The notes: generated by a model not told the origin, from the letters alone. 64,000 nt of DNA from Sulfuricella sp. (GCA_041651995.1 JBAZID010000007.1:59259-123258); one strand, 5' to 3'. Positions 1-8,809 are shown, counted from the stretch's first letter. Made by a program: numbers and translations.

Positions 1-930
1 GGAAATATCAGTTTTTATACTGCGGCGCGCTTCAGGAAACAGCTTGAGGCAACCCATGCGGGCGCGGTTATCCTCAACCAGGAAAACCGCGATGCAACGC
101 AGAAGCCACGTATTGTCAGCAGCAATCCATCCGCCTATTTCGCCAGAGTGACGGCCCTGCTTAACCCGCCTGAACCCGTAGCCGCAGGGATTCATCCCAC
201 GGCAGTGGTGGAGCGGGATGCCGTCATTGCAGCCAGTGCTTCTGTTGGCCCTTTCGTCCATATCGGGCGTGGAGCGCGGATTGGCGAGCGGGTTATTGTC
301 GGCGCCGGTTGCGCTATTGGAGACAAAGTCGAGATCGGTGATGACGCCCGCCTGTATCCCCGGGTGGTGATATACCATCAGTGTCTGTTGGGCGCGCGTG
401 CGATTGTTCATTCTGGTGCCGTGATCGGTGCAGACGGATTTGGCCTGGCGCACGAGGAAGGCCGCTGGTTGAAAATCCCTCAGATCGGCCGGGTGGTGAT
501 CGGTGACGATGTCGAAATCGGCGCCAATACCACCATTGACCGCGGAGCGCTGGAAGATACGGTGATCGAGGAGGGGGTGAAGCTGGATAACCAGATTCAG
601 GTGGCGCATAACGTTCATATTGGCGCGCACAGTGCCATGGCGGGTTGCGTCGGTATTGCCGGCAGTGCCAGGATTGGGCGCAATTGTACGGTTGGCGGTG
701 CGGGCATGATTCTTGGCCATTTGAACATCGCCGACAATGTGGCGGTCTCATCCGGCACGCTGATTACCAAATCCATCACCAAGCCGGGTGCTTATACCTC
801 GGCGATGCCATTCTCGACGCACGAGCAGTGGCTCAAGAATGCGGCGCATTTGCGTCACCTCGACAGCATGGCGGACAAGATCCACCAGCTGGAACAAAAG
901 ATTGCAGAACTCGAAAGGAAGAAATCGTGA
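1..930 (+). CDS. lpxD: UDP-3-O-acylglucosamine N-acyltransferase, 5' end outside the window
   Basis: The third lipid A enzyme: it moves a 3-hydroxyacyl chain from acyl-ACP to the amine of UDP-3-O-acylglucosamine at the cytoplasmic face. The frame is open from base 1, and the first 49 codons encode the end of the typical N-terminal uridine-binding domain (ISFYTAARFRKQLEAT), so the GTG at 148 is internal. Left-handed beta-helix hexapeptide repeats follow, with the catalytic-His region VAHNVHIG and a C-terminal helical extension ending in charged residues. About 309 codons are present; the family is near 340, so roughly 30 are missing upstream. It overlaps fabZ by four bases, in the classical lpxD-fabZ-lpxA-lpxB order. 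Confidence 0.97.
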   Translation, partial: GNISFYTAARFRKQLEATHAGAVILNQENRDATQKPRIVSSNPSAYFARVTALLNPPEPVAAGIHPTAVVERDAVIAASASVGPFVHIGRGARIGERVIVGAGCAIGDKVEIGDDARLYPRVVIYHQCLLGARAIVHSGAVIGADGFGLAHEEGRWLKIPQIGRVVIGDDVEIGANTTIDRGALEDTVIEEGVKLDNQIQVAHNVHIGAHSAMAGCVGIAGSARIGRNCTVGGAGMILGHLNIADNVAVSSGTLITKSITKPGAYTSAMPFSTHEQWLKNAAHLRHLDSMADKIHQLEQKIAELERKKS

Positions 931-1373
931 GCAGCATGGATATTCATGAAGTCATGGCGCATTTGCCGCATCGTTATCCTTTCCTGCTGGTGGACCGGGT
1001 GCTGGAATGCGAACCGGGCAAGAACATTGTGGCGGTCAAGAACGTCACCATCAACGAGCCTTTCTTTCAGGGCCATTTTCCGCATCATCCGGTGATGCCC
1101 GGCGTACTGATCATGGAGGCGCTGGCGCAGGCGGCCGGCATCCTGTCGTTCAAGACCATGGGCTCGCTGCCGGACGAGAATTCCGTGTTCTACTTCGTTG
1201 GCATCGACAATGCGCGCTTCAAGAAGCCCGTCACCGCCGGAGACCAGTTGCATCTGCACATCGAGATCCTGCGCAATATGCGCGGCATCTGGAAATTCAA
1301 GGCGGAGGCCAGGGTGGACGGGGAGATTGTAGCCGAGGCCGAGTTGATGTGTGCCAAACGAGATATTGTCTAA
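927..1373 (+). CDS. fabZ: 3-hydroxyacyl-ACP dehydratase FabZ
   Basis: Dehydrates (3R)-hydroxyacyl-ACP in fatty acid elongation and competes with the lipid A enzymes for the same intermediates. The single hotdog domain carries the active-site segment GHFPHHPVMPGVLIMEA with its catalytic His and Glu, preceded by the conserved LPHRYPFLLVDRV. I chose GTG at 927 because AAGGAAG lies about six bases upstream and GTGA overlaps the lpxD stop; the ATG at 936 is the alternative and would shorten the protein by three residues. At 148 aa it is of normal family length. Confidence 0.96.
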   Translation: MSSMDIHEVMAHLPHRYPFLLVDRVLECEPGKNIVAVKNVTINEPFFQGHFPHHPVMPGVLIMEALAQAAGILSFKTMGSLPDENSVFYFVGIDNARFKKPVTAGDQLHLHIEILRNMRGIWKFKAEARVDGEIVAEAELMCAKRDIV

Positions 1374-1382
1374 GGTGCCGTC

Positions 1383-2153
1383 ATGATTCACCCCACCGCG
1401 ATCATTCACCCCTCGGCCCGGCTCGGCGATGGGGTTGCCGTCGGCGCCTATTCGCTGATCGGCGAGCACGTGGAAATTGGCGACCGCACCTGGGTAGGTC
1501 CGCATGTGGTCATTTCAGGTCACACCCGCATAGGCTGCGACAACAAGATATTCCAGTTCTCCAGCCTGGGAGAGGTTCCGCAAGACAAGAAATACGCGGG
1601 TGAACCGACCCGGCTGGAAATCGGCGACCGCAACACCATCCGGGAATTTTGCACCTTCAATCTGGGCACCGCGCAGGATCTTGGCGTTACCCGGCTTGGA
1701 AATGATAACTGGGTGATGGCTTACGTGCATGTGGCGCACGACTGTCTGATCGGCAACAACACCATTTTTGCCAATAACGCCACCCTGGCTGGGCATGTCA
1801 CGATCGATGATTACGCCATTCTTGGCGGTTTTACCGGCGTTCATCAGTTCTGTCATGTTGGTGCCCACTGCATCACCGGCATCAGCTCGGTCATTACCAT
1901 GGATGTGCCGCCCTATGTGACCGTCGGTGGCAATCCCACTGCGCCGCACGGAATCAATTCCGAGGGGCTTAAACGGCGCGGATTTTCGGGTGATGCCATC
2001 ATGGCATTGCGGCGCGCCTACAAGACTCTGTACAAGTCGGGGCTGAGCCTGAATGACGCCAAGCAGGCCTTGGAGGAACAGAGCCGTTCATTCCCGGAAA
2101 TCGCTTTGCTGCTGGAGTTCCTGGCCAAATCCACGCGCGGCATTATCCGCTAG
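1383..2153 (+). CDS. lpxA: UDP-N-acetylglucosamine O-acyltransferase
   Basis: First enzyme of lipid A synthesis: transfers a 3-hydroxyacyl group from ACP to UDP-GlcNAc. The 256 aa protein begins with hexapeptide repeats from residue 1 (MIHPTAIIHPSARLGDG) and contains YVHVAHDCLIGNN, where the catalytic His lies, then the helical C-terminal domain with GFSGDAIMALRRAY. It starts nine bases after fabZ and stops eight bases before lpxB, so the four genes are almost certainly one transcript. Nothing unusual was seen. Confidence 0.98.
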   Translation: MIHPTAIIHPSARLGDGVAVGAYSLIGEHVEIGDRTWVGPHVVISGHTRIGCDNKIFQFSSLGEVPQDKKYAGEPTRLEIGDRNTIREFCTFNLGTAQDLGVTRLGNDNWVMAYVHVAHDCLIGNNTIFANNATLAGHVTIDDYAILGGFTGVHQFCHVGAHCITGISSVITMDVPPYVTVGGNPTAPHGINSEGLKRRGFSGDAIMALRRAYKTLYKSGLSLNDAKQALEEQSRSFPEIALLLEFLAKSTRGIIR

Positions 2154-2161
2154 ACAGGAGC

Positions 2162-3334
2162 ATGGCGGTGGCGGAAGGACACAGACTCAGGATTGGCATC
2201 GTCGCGGGCGAGGCTTCGGGTGACTTGCTTGGCAGCCATCTGATCGCCGCTCTCAGAGACAAGCTGCCGGATGTCGAGTTCGTCGGCATTGCCGGGCCAA
2301 AAATGCAGGCTGCCGGGGCAAAGTCCCTGTTCCCCATGGAAAAGCTGGCGGTGCGCGGCTACCTTGAGGTGTTGCGGCACTTTGCTGAAATACTCGGTAT
2401 CCGGCGCAAACTCAAGCGTTATTTTCTCGCTAATCCGCCGGATTTGTTCATCGGTGTGGATGCGCCAGATTTCAATCTTGGCCTGGAAAAAACACTCAAG
2501 GCACACGGTATTCCTACCATTCACTATGTCAGCCCGTCGGTCTGGGCATGGCGCCGCGAGCGGGTCAAGACGATTGCGCGTTCGGTTACCCACATCCTTG
2601 CCCTGTTCCCCTTTGAGCCGAAAATATATGAAGAGGCGGGCGTATCCGTTACTTATGTCGGCCATCCCATGGCGGATGTACTGCCACAACAGCCTGACCG
2701 TGCTGCCATGCGTGCACAGCTCAAAATTCCAGCCCAGGGAAACGTCATTGCCTTGCTTCCGGGTAGCCGCCAAAGTGAATTGCACTACATGGCGGAATTG
2801 TTTATCCGGACGGCGCAGAAAATTGCCAGCATTGAACCGGATGTCCTCTTTCTGGTGCCGCTGGTCAGCCGCGAGACCCGGGATTTTTTCGAGGCCGCGC
2901 TGTACCGGTTGAACGGCGCGGATTTGCCGCTGAAAATCCTGTTCGGCCATGCGCATGCCGCATTGATGGCTGCCAATGTGGCGTTGGTGGCCTCTGGCAC
3001 CGCCACGCTCGAAACCGCCCTGCTCAGGCGCCCCATGGTCATTACCTACAAACTGTCCCGGTTTTCAGCCTTTTTGATGCGGCGCAAGGGTTACCTGCCT
3101 TATGTCGGGCTGCCTAATGTTCTGGCCGGTCGTTTTATCGTGCCCGAACTGCTGCAGGAGGATGCCACGCCCGATAATCTGGCGCAGGCCTTGCTAAACC
3201 TGCTGAATGACACTCAGGTGCAAAATGGGTTGGATGCCGAGTTCCAGCACATGCAGGAAAGCCTGCGGCAAAATACGGCGGAACGCGCGTGCGAGGCGAT
3301 TCTGAATTACTTGCCGCAGCGGAGCAAGGCATGA
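2162..3334 (+). CDS. lpxB: Lipid-A-disaccharide synthase
   Basis: A GT19 inverting glycosyltransferase that joins lipid X to UDP-2,3-diacylglucosamine to form the lipid A disaccharide at the inner membrane. At 390 aa it has the family hallmarks GEASGDLLGSHLI near the N terminus, SPSVWAWRRERV near residue 120, LLPGSRQSEL near 198, and a C-terminal donor-binding half with SGTATLETALL. The ATG at 2162 follows ACAGGAGC. It is separated from rnhB by a palindromic repeat (3350-3480), whereas in many relatives these two genes are nearly contiguous. Confidence 0.98.
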   Translation: MAVAEGHRLRIGIVAGEASGDLLGSHLIAALRDKLPDVEFVGIAGPKMQAAGAKSLFPMEKLAVRGYLEVLRHFAEILGIRRKLKRYFLANPPDLFIGVDAPDFNLGLEKTLKAHGIPTIHYVSPSVWAWRRERVKTIARSVTHILALFPFEPKIYEEAGVSVTYVGHPMADVLPQQPDRAAMRAQLKIPAQGNVIALLPGSRQSELHYMAELFIRTAQKIASIEPDVLFLVPLVSRETRDFFEAALYRLNGADLPLKILFGHAHAALMAANVALVASGTATLETALLRRPMVITYKLSRFSAFLMRRKGYLPYVGLPNVLAGRFIVPELLQEDATPDNLAQALLNLLNDTQVQNGLDAEFQHMQESLRQNTAERACEAILNYLPQRSKA

Positions 3335-3349
3335 TCCTGGAAAACTCAA

Positions 3350-3480
3350 TTAACCACGGAGTTCACGGAGAACACGGAGTAAAAACAATGAATTGTGCAT
3401 TTTTTGGCATTCACCCCTTGGGTGAGGTAATAAAAGGCTGTAAATTGCCCTTCTCCGTGCCCTCCGTGGTTTCGAATTAA
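3350..3480 (+). repeat. CACGGAG-type palindromic intergenic repeat, copy 1
   Basis: The left arm begins ACCACGGAGTTCACGGAG at 3353 and iterates an ACACGGAG-like word three times. The right arm, CTCCGTGCCCTCCGTGGT at 3453-3470, is its inverted counterpart. The centre carries a small palindrome, CACCCCTTGGGTG. A homologous copy in the opposite orientation lies at 37505-37631, and a more diverged CACGGGG version at 52721-52833. It fills the lpxB-rnhB spacer and would fold into a long hairpin in the mRNA. It encodes no plausible protein. Confidence 0.88.
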
Positions 3481-3490
3481 GGTTTTTAAG

Positions 3491-4066
3491 ATGATTTATC
3501 TGGCCGGCGTGGACGAAGCCGGGCGCGGGCCGCTGGTGGGCGCGGTATTTGCCGCGGCAGTGATTCTTGACCCCGCGCACCCCATTAGCGGCCTGGCGGA
3601 TTCCAAGAAGCTGAGTGAAAAAAAGCGCGAATTCCTGGCGCTGGAAATCAGAAAATATGCGTTGGCCTGGTCGATTGCCAGTGCTTCGGCGGAAGAAATC
3701 GACCGCATCAATATTCTGCAGGCCAGCCTGTTGGCGATGAAGCGGGCAGTGGAGGGGCTGGCTGTGGTTCCCCATGAGGTTGTGGTGGATGGTTTGCACT
3801 GTCCAGCTCTGTCCTTGCCTGTACGCGCGGTGGTCAAGGGTGACAGCCTGGTTGCGGAAATTTCGGCAGCCTCCATCCTGGCCAAAACCGCAAGAGATGC
3901 CGAAATGCGTGAATTGCATCTGGTCTATCCGCACTATGACTTTGCACGACATAAAGGTTATCCTACGCCTGCGCATTTGCAGGCCATTCAGTGTCATGGC
4001 GTGATACCGCAGCACCGGCGCAGTTTTGGCCCGGTCAGGCGTGCGCTGGAATTGTTAATAAATTAA
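3491..4066 (+). CDS. rnhB: Ribonuclease HII
   Basis: Removes single ribonucleotides and RNA from RNA-DNA hybrids. The 191 aa sequence opens with the diagnostic AGVDEAGRGPLVGAV, which supplies the catalytic Asp-Glu pair. It continues with DSKKLSEKKRE, VVDG(L) and KGDSLVAEISAASILAKT, placing the remaining acidic residues, and ends with RHKGYPTPAHL. The only start close to the first motif is ATG 3491; its ribosome-binding site is weak, and the upstream repeat may influence translation. It follows lpxB, as in many proteobacteria. Confidence 0.97.
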   Translation: MIYLAGVDEAGRGPLVGAVFAAAVILDPAHPISGLADSKKLSEKKREFLALEIRKYALAWSIASASAEEIDRINILQASLLAMKRAVEGLAVVPHEVVVDGLHCPALSLPVRAVVKGDSLVAEISAASILAKTARDAEMRELHLVYPHYDFARHKGYPTPAHLQAIQCHGVIPQHRRSFGPVRRALELLIN

Positions 4067-4083
4067 ATCGGAGGGGTTTAGGT

Positions 4084-4539
4084 ATGAAGTTCATGATCAT
4101 GCTGCACGTGTTGGGAATCGTGATCTGGGTCGGGGGCATGTTCTTTGCCCACCAGTTACTGCGCCCGGTGGCGGCCGAATTGCTTGAACCGCCTCTGCGT
4201 CTGCAATTGTGGGCGGGTGTGTTCCGGCGTTTTTTCCCCTGGGTGTGGATCTGCGTTTTCGTGGTACTGGGATCGGGCCTGTTCATGATCATGCTGATGG
4301 GCGGGATGACGGTCATTCCTCTTTACGTGCACGCCATGCTGGGGCTTGGGTCAGCCATGATGGCAATTTTTGCTTATGTGTTCTTCGCGCCCTATGCCCG
4401 CCTCAAGGAAAGCGTGGCGAATCAGGACTGGAAAAGCGGAGGCGCTGCCTTGGCATTCATCCGGCAGCTGGTCGGCATCAACCTGAGCCTGGGGCTGGTC
4501 ACGATTGCCTTGGCCACGGCAGGGGCCATGTTGGCATAG
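4084..4539 (+). CDS. CopD-like four-helix integral membrane protein
   Basis: A 151 aa protein with about four hydrophobic segments. It opens with MLHVLGIVIWVGGMFFAH, a His-containing first helix typical of CopD/DUF-type membrane proteins found near housekeeping genes, and has GINLSLGLVTIALATAG in the last helix. The ATG at 4084 follows GGAGGGGTTTAGGT; an in-frame ATG at 3991 would overlap rnhB and lacks support. The conserved His residues suggest metal or haem contact, but no activity can be assigned. It follows rnhB by 17 bases. Confidence 0.72.
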   Translation: MKFMIMLHVLGIVIWVGGMFFAHQLLRPVAAELLEPPLRLQLWAGVFRRFFPWVWICVFVVLGSGLFMIMLMGGMTVIPLYVHAMLGLGSAMMAIFAYVFFAPYARLKESVANQDWKSGGAALAFIRQLVGINLSLGLVTIALATAGAMLA

Positions 4540-4623
4540 CGCGAGGCGGTATAAGTTGATAAAGTTGTCGCAAACATTTCGCTGGCATGAATTGGGCAAG
4601 CCTGCGACGAGAGGGGAATTAAA

Positions 4624-5484
4624 ATGCTGGTGATTGTTGGTTATGTCGTCATTCTGGCATCAATTTTCGGTGGCTTTGCCATGGCGGGCGGCCATCTTGC
4701 ATCGCTCTGGCAGCCCGTTGAGGTGATCATGATTGGCGGCGGAGCCCTGGGTGCAATGCTGGTTGGCAGTGGACCCAAGGTGATGAAGGCGACTTTCAAA
4801 GCGCTGCCGTCCATTTTCAAGGGCTCGAAATATACCAAGGCCTTGTACATGGAGTTGCTTACCCTGTTGTTCGAGTTGCTGGCCAAGGTGCGCAAGGAAG
4901 GTCTGATGTCGATTGAATCAGACGTGGAGGATCCACATGCCAGCCCGATTTTCAGCAAATATCCGACAATTGCACACGATCATCACGTGGTCGAATTCAT
5001 TACCGATTATCTGCGCCTGATGGTGGGGGGCAACCTCAATGCCATGGAAATCGAGAACCTGATGGATAACGAAATCGAAACCCACCATCAGGAAGGCCAC
5101 ATTCCGGTTTCTGCCGTGGCCAAGCTGGGCGATGGCCTGCCGGCATTCGGCATCGTGGCGGCGGTGATGGGTGTGGTGCATACCATGGAATCGGTGGGTA
5201 TTCCGCCCTCGGAGCTGGGCATGCTGATTGCCGCTGCGCTGGTGGGTACGTTCCTCGGTATTTTGCTGGCTTATGGTTTCGTGGGGCCGGTTTCGACCCT
5301 GCTGGAAAACAAGCTGCAGGAATCCAGCAAGGTATTCGAGTGCATCAAGGTGACCCTGCTTGCCAGCCTGAATGGCTATGCGCCCCAGGTGGCAGTGGAA
5401 TTCGGCCGTAAAGTGCTTTATTCCACCGAACGTCCGAGCTTCCTTGAGCTGGAAGAACACGTCAAGCAGTCCAAGGGGAAATAA
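4624..5484 (+). CDS. motA: Flagellar motor stator protein MotA
   Basis: Inner-membrane stator subunit that, with MotB, conducts protons and turns the flagellar rotor. The 286 aa sequence has the MotA pattern: two N-terminal transmembrane segments, a cytoplasmic loop (TKALYMELLTLLFELL), then two more membrane segments starting near LGDGLPAFGIVAAVMGVVH and ALVGTFLGILLAYGFVGP. The start has AGAGGGGAATTAAA just before it. TAAAGTT at 4560 resembles a sigma-28 -35 box, but no convincing -10 box follows. motB is 88 bases downstream, across a palindromic repeat. Confidence 0.96.
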   Translation: MLVIVGYVVILASIFGGFAMAGGHLASLWQPVEVIMIGGGALGAMLVGSGPKVMKATFKALPSIFKGSKYTKALYMELLTLLFELLAKVRKEGLMSIESDVEDPHASPIFSKYPTIAHDHHVVEFITDYLRLMVGGNLNAMEIENLMDNEIETHHQEGHIPVSAVAKLGDGLPAFGIVAAVMGVVHTMESVGIPPSELGMLIAAALVGTFLGILLAYGFVGPVSTLLENKLQESSKVFECIKVTLLASLNGYAPQVAVEFGRKVLYSTERPSFLELEEHVKQSKGK

Positions 5485-5490
5485 CAAGTT

Positions 5491-5567
5491 GTCAGTCATC
5501 AGCTATCAGCCGTCAGCCCGTAGTTTGCCGCTGATAGCTGAATGCTGAATGCTGATTGCTGAAAGCT
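5491..5567 (+). repeat. TCAGC-type palindromic intergenic repeat, copy 1
   Basis: The left half iterates GTCAGTCATCAGCTATCAGC and continues CGTCAGC. The right half runs CGCTGATAGCTGAATGCTG followed by AATGCTGATTGCTGAAAGC. The halves are inverted versions of one TCAGC(T/C)A word and can form a hairpin in the motA-motB spacer. A second member of the family is at 60580-60629. Confidence 0.8.
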
Positions 5568-5572
5568 AAAAT

Positions 5573-6535
5573 ATGAGCGACGACTCCCAACGCCCCATAG
5601 TCATCAAGAAAATCAAGAAAAGCGCTCACGGCCACCATGGCGGGGCGTGGAAAATCGCCTATGCGGATTTCGTGACCGCGATGATGGCCTTCTTCCTATT
5701 GATGTGGTTGCTGGGTTCAACCGCCAAGGGTGATATGGAAGGGATTGCGGAATATTTCAAAACTCCGCTCAAGGTCGCCCTGCAGGGCGGCACGGGCAGT
5801 GGCGATGCTTCCAGCGTGATCAAGGGTGGCGGTACGGATATCAGCCGCAAGGCGGGCCAGGTCAAGAAGGCGGAAGATCCTGTCAGCAAAAAGCGGGCCA
5901 TCAATCTGGAAGCCGCCAAGGCCGAACTGGTGCGCAAGGAGAAACTGAAGCTCGAGGATCTCAAGGGCAAGCTGGAAAAAACCATTGATAGCAACCCATT
6001 GCTCAAGCAGTTCAAGAAACAGCTGATGCTGGATATCACCAAGGAGGGGTTGCGCATCCAGATCGTGGACGATCAGAACCGCCCCATGTTCGACAGCGGT
6101 GGCGCGCATCTTAAACCCTATACCCTGGTTATTCTGCGTGAAATCGGCAAGGTGCTGAACGAGGTGGATAACCGTATTTCGCTTTCCGGGCATACTGACG
6201 CCACACCTTATTCCGGGGGCGACAAGGGTTACAGCAACTGGGAACTGTCGGCTGACCGCGCCAACGCTTCGCGCCGCGAGTTGGTCGCTGGCGGCATGGA
6301 GGATGGAAAAATGCTGCGTGTGGTCGGCTTGTCTTCAGCCGTTCCCTTTGATCAGGAAAACCCGGCCAGTCCTGTCAATCGCCGCATCAGCATCATTGTC
6401 ATGAACCGGGAAGCTGAAGAAGCCATTACCAAAGCGGACAAGGCCGAACTTGAAATCGCCAGCAAGGAGGATGTGGCCGGTACGCTGCAGGAAAAAGGTA
6501 AAGAGGCGGCAGGTGCAGATCCAGCCAAGCACTGA
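5573..6535 (+). CDS. motB: Flagellar motor stator protein MotB
   Basis: Stator subunit that anchors the motor to peptidoglycan. Residues 1-22 are basic and cytoplasmic. One membrane helix follows with the motif YADFVTAMMAFFLLMWLLGS, in which the Asp is the conserved proton-carrying residue. A charged linker leads to a C-terminal OmpA-like peptidoglycan-binding domain with ISLSGHTDATPY and NWELSADRANA. At 320 aa it is of normal length. It pairs with motA upstream, although a hairpin-forming repeat separates the two. Confidence 0.96.
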   Translation: MSDDSQRPIVIKKIKKSAHGHHGGAWKIAYADFVTAMMAFFLLMWLLGSTAKGDMEGIAEYFKTPLKVALQGGTGSGDASSVIKGGGTDISRKAGQVKKAEDPVSKKRAINLEAAKAELVRKEKLKLEDLKGKLEKTIDSNPLLKQFKKQLMLDITKEGLRIQIVDDQNRPMFDSGGAHLKPYTLVILREIGKVLNEVDNRISLSGHTDATPYSGGDKGYSNWELSADRANASRRELVAGGMEDGKMLRVVGLSSAVPFDQENPASPVNRRISIIVMNREAEEAITKADKAELEIASKEDVAGTLQEKGKEAAGADPAKH

Positions 6536-6548
6536 AATCGTGGCCCCT

Positions 6549-7343
6549 ATGCCTGAGGACTCGCCTTCCACCAGAGGCGTGGCGCCGGGCATGAAGTCAT
6601 TGCTGGTGCAAATCGTGGCAGTGATGCTGTGGCTGATGCTGGGCACGCCCTTGCTGGAGCGAGTGGGGGTATTTCTGTTGCCGCTGCACCATGCCCTGTG
6701 TGTGGGTGGCCTGGCAGCCGCACTGGGCTGGGCGTGGCGGCTGCCACGCTGGTGGCTGCCGATCAATTTTCTGTTCGTGCCCGCGCTGCTGGCGATGCAT
6801 GGCCTGGCGCTCGCTTCGTACTGGTATATGGCTGCTTTTGCGCTGTTGCTTCTGGTTTACTGGAGCGTCGCCAGAACCCAGGTCCCCTTGTATCTTTCCA
6901 GCCGCAAGGCGTGGCAAGCCGTGGCAGAGCAGCTTCCGCCCTCTGCCGTGGTGGCGGATCTGGGCTCTGGCCTCGGTGGGCTGCTGCGTTTCCTTGTGCA
7001 GCTGCGGCCGGATGGGCGCTACGTGGGCATGGAAATTGCGCCGCTGCCCTTCCTGGTGAGCTGGCTACGCATGCGGCTTTGCAAGGGGTGTTGCGAAATT
7101 CGCTGGGGCAGTCTGTGGCGCGTCGATCTGCGGCCTTTCGACGTGGTCTATGCTTACCTCTCCCCGGTGCCCATGGCGGATTTGTGGCGCAAGATCCAGC
7201 GTGAGATGCGGCCCGGAACGCTATTTATCAGTAATACGTTCCAGGTCCCCGGCGTGGAGCCGAGCGAAGTGGTGGAGCTGGATGACTTGCACCAGTCCCG
7301 GCTTTATCTGTACCGCCTCGGTGCTGGCGGAAGTGAGCCATGA
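6549..7343 (+). CDS. Membrane-anchored class I SAM-dependent methyltransferase
   Basis: The N-terminal third of this 264 aa product is hydrophobic, with about four membrane segments between residues 15 and 105. The rest is a Rossmann methyltransferase domain with a SAM motif I at VVADLGSGLGGLLRFL and motif II near YVGMEIAPLPF. The substrate is unknown. ATG 6549 lies after the motB stop; ATG 6591, just before the first hydrophobic stretch, is an equally possible start, and neither has a strong ribosome-binding site. It overlaps the HDOD gene by four bases. Confidence 0.7.
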   Translation: MPEDSPSTRGVAPGMKSLLVQIVAVMLWLMLGTPLLERVGVFLLPLHHALCVGGLAAALGWAWRLPRWWLPINFLFVPALLAMHGLALASYWYMAAFALLLLVYWSVARTQVPLYLSSRKAWQAVAEQLPPSAVVADLGSGLGGLLRFLVQLRPDGRYVGMEIAPLPFLVSWLRMRLCKGCCEIRWGSLWRVDLRPFDVVYAYLSPVPMADLWRKIQREMRPGTLFISNTFQVPGVEPSEVVELDDLHQSRLYLYRLGAGGSEP

Positions 7344-8809
7344 GCAAGCTGCCCGGGTCCATGGATGAGTGGGTCACGTTTCTGGAAAGTCAGGATGTGC
7401 CGGTGTTGCGCCGTACCATACGGGAACTCGACAGGTTGCGCCCCAGCGCGGAACGGCTGACAGCGTCGCAACTCGCGGTTGTTGTCCTGCGCGATCCACT
7501 CATGACGCTGAAACTCCTGCGGCTTGCCAATTCAGCGCGGCGCGGTCGGCTGGGCACTGAAATTACCAGTGTCGAACACGCCATCATGATGCTGGGCGCG
7601 GTGCCCTTGTTCAAAAAATTCGCTTCGCTGGTGGCGCTTGAGGACATGCTGGCGCAACAAGCGCTGGCACTCGCCAGCGTGCTTCAAGTCTACAGCCGCT
7701 CCCTGCATGCGGCCTATCAGGCCCGGCAGTGGGCCATCCAGCACCAGGATATCCGGGTTGAAGAGGTCTATATCGCGGCTCTTCTGCATGATATGAGCAA
7801 TATCATGCTGTGGATTTATGCGCCGCAGCGCGCTCAGGAGATCCGCGATGCGGTGTGGCGCGAGCATCTGCACTACGGTGTGGCCCACGAAAAGATCATG
7901 GGTTTTTCAGTGGCGGACTTCCGCCTGGCATTGGCGGCTGCCTGGCGTTTTCCGGAAATGCTGGCGGAACTGGTGGATTGCCGCAATGCTGGAGTTCCGC
8001 GTGCACAAGGCGTGCTGTTGGGTGTATCCATCGCTCACATGGCTGAAAGAGGCTGGTACGGGGTGCAAATGGAAGCAACGCTGGAGGCGATGGCGGACAA
8101 CCTGAACCTGCCGCAGGAAACGACAACCTGGCTGGTGCATCAGACCGCGGTTGCTGCCGCGCGGTACTGGGATTGGTATGGTGTGCCGCCTGCCGCTGCG
8201 TGGCTGCCCATGCTTCCAGGCACCTGGGAGGAAGAACGTTTGCCGGCCGCGGCACTGAACCAGGAGGAAGAAGGGGGTGAAACAGTTTGCCTGATGCCGG
8301 ACTCTTTCAGCTTGCAGCAGGTGATGGACGAAATCAGCGCCCATCTGGATGGCTCACTCGATCTGCACGATATGATGACGCTGGTGTTGCGGGGGATGCA
8401 TGAGGGGCTTGGCCTCAATCGCATCATCTTCAGCCTCATCTCTCGTGACCGCGCTTTTCTCAAAACAAAATATGTTCATGGCGTTCCTCTGGCTTCACCG
8501 TTGCGGCAGTTCGAAGTTGATCTGCGCAGCCCCAATTTGTTCGTGCGCCTGCTGGAGAAAATGCAGGGAGTCTGGTTCAGCCCCGCCAATGCCAAAATCC
8601 TTGCACCAATGATTCCGCCGGAAGTACGGAAAATAATCGGGGAGGGAGAGTTTTTCGCCATGTCCATCTTCGTGCATGGCAAGCCGGTAGGGTTGTTTTA
8701 TGCCGACCGCGAACATGGCGAGTGCAGTCTGGATGAGCATACCTATATTGAATTCAAGAAATTGTGCGTGCGCGCAGCGGACGGTCTGGCTCATCTGGCA
8801 AGAAAATAA
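7340..8809 (+). CDS. HDOD-domain signalling protein with C-terminal GAF-like region
   Basis: HDOD domains are HD-superfamily relatives without the full metal site and act in chemotaxis and c-di-GMP signalling. Residues of about 20-220 match this: PVLRRTIRELDRLRP, ASQLAVVVLRDPLMTLKLLR, then ITSVEHAIMMLG and ALLHDMSNIMLW. From about residue 340 to the end the sequence resembles a GAF sensor domain (LDLHDMMTLVLRGMHEGLGL). The start overlaps the methyltransferase gene by four bases. It is probably a cytoplasmic adaptor for the motility and c-di-GMP genes around it. Confidence 0.83.
   Translation: MSKLPGSMDEWVTFLESQDVPVLRRTIRELDRLRPSAERLTASQLAVVVLRDPLMTLKLLRLANSARRGRLGTEITSVEHAIMMLGAVPLFKKFASLVALEDMLAQQALALASVLQVYSRSLHAAYQARQWAIQHQDIRVEEVYIAALLHDMSNIMLWIYAPQRAQEIRDAVWREHLHYGVAHEKIMGFSVADFRLALAAAWRFPEMLAELVDCRNAGVPRAQGVLLGVSIAHMAERGWYGVQMEATLEAMADNLNLPQETTTWLVHQTAVAAARYWDWYGVPPAAAWLPMLPGTWEEERLPAAALNQEEEGGETVCLMPDSFSLQQVMDEISAHLDGSLDLHDMMTLVLRGMHEGLGLNRIIFSLISRDRAFLKTKYVHGVPLASPLRQFEVDLRSPNLFVRLLEKMQGVWFSPANAKILAPMIPPEVRKIIGEGEFFAMSIFVHGKPVGLFYADREHGECSLDEHTYIEFKKLCVRAADGLAHLARK

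Noticed and set aside
148..930. GTG at 148 as the lpxD start
   Set aside because: The 49 codons before it encode recognisable LpxD N-terminal-domain sequence, so the gene begins before base 1.
4558..4590. Sigma-28 promoter before motA
   Set aside because: TAAAGTT fits the -35 element, but no GCCGATAA-like -10 box is present at the right spacing.
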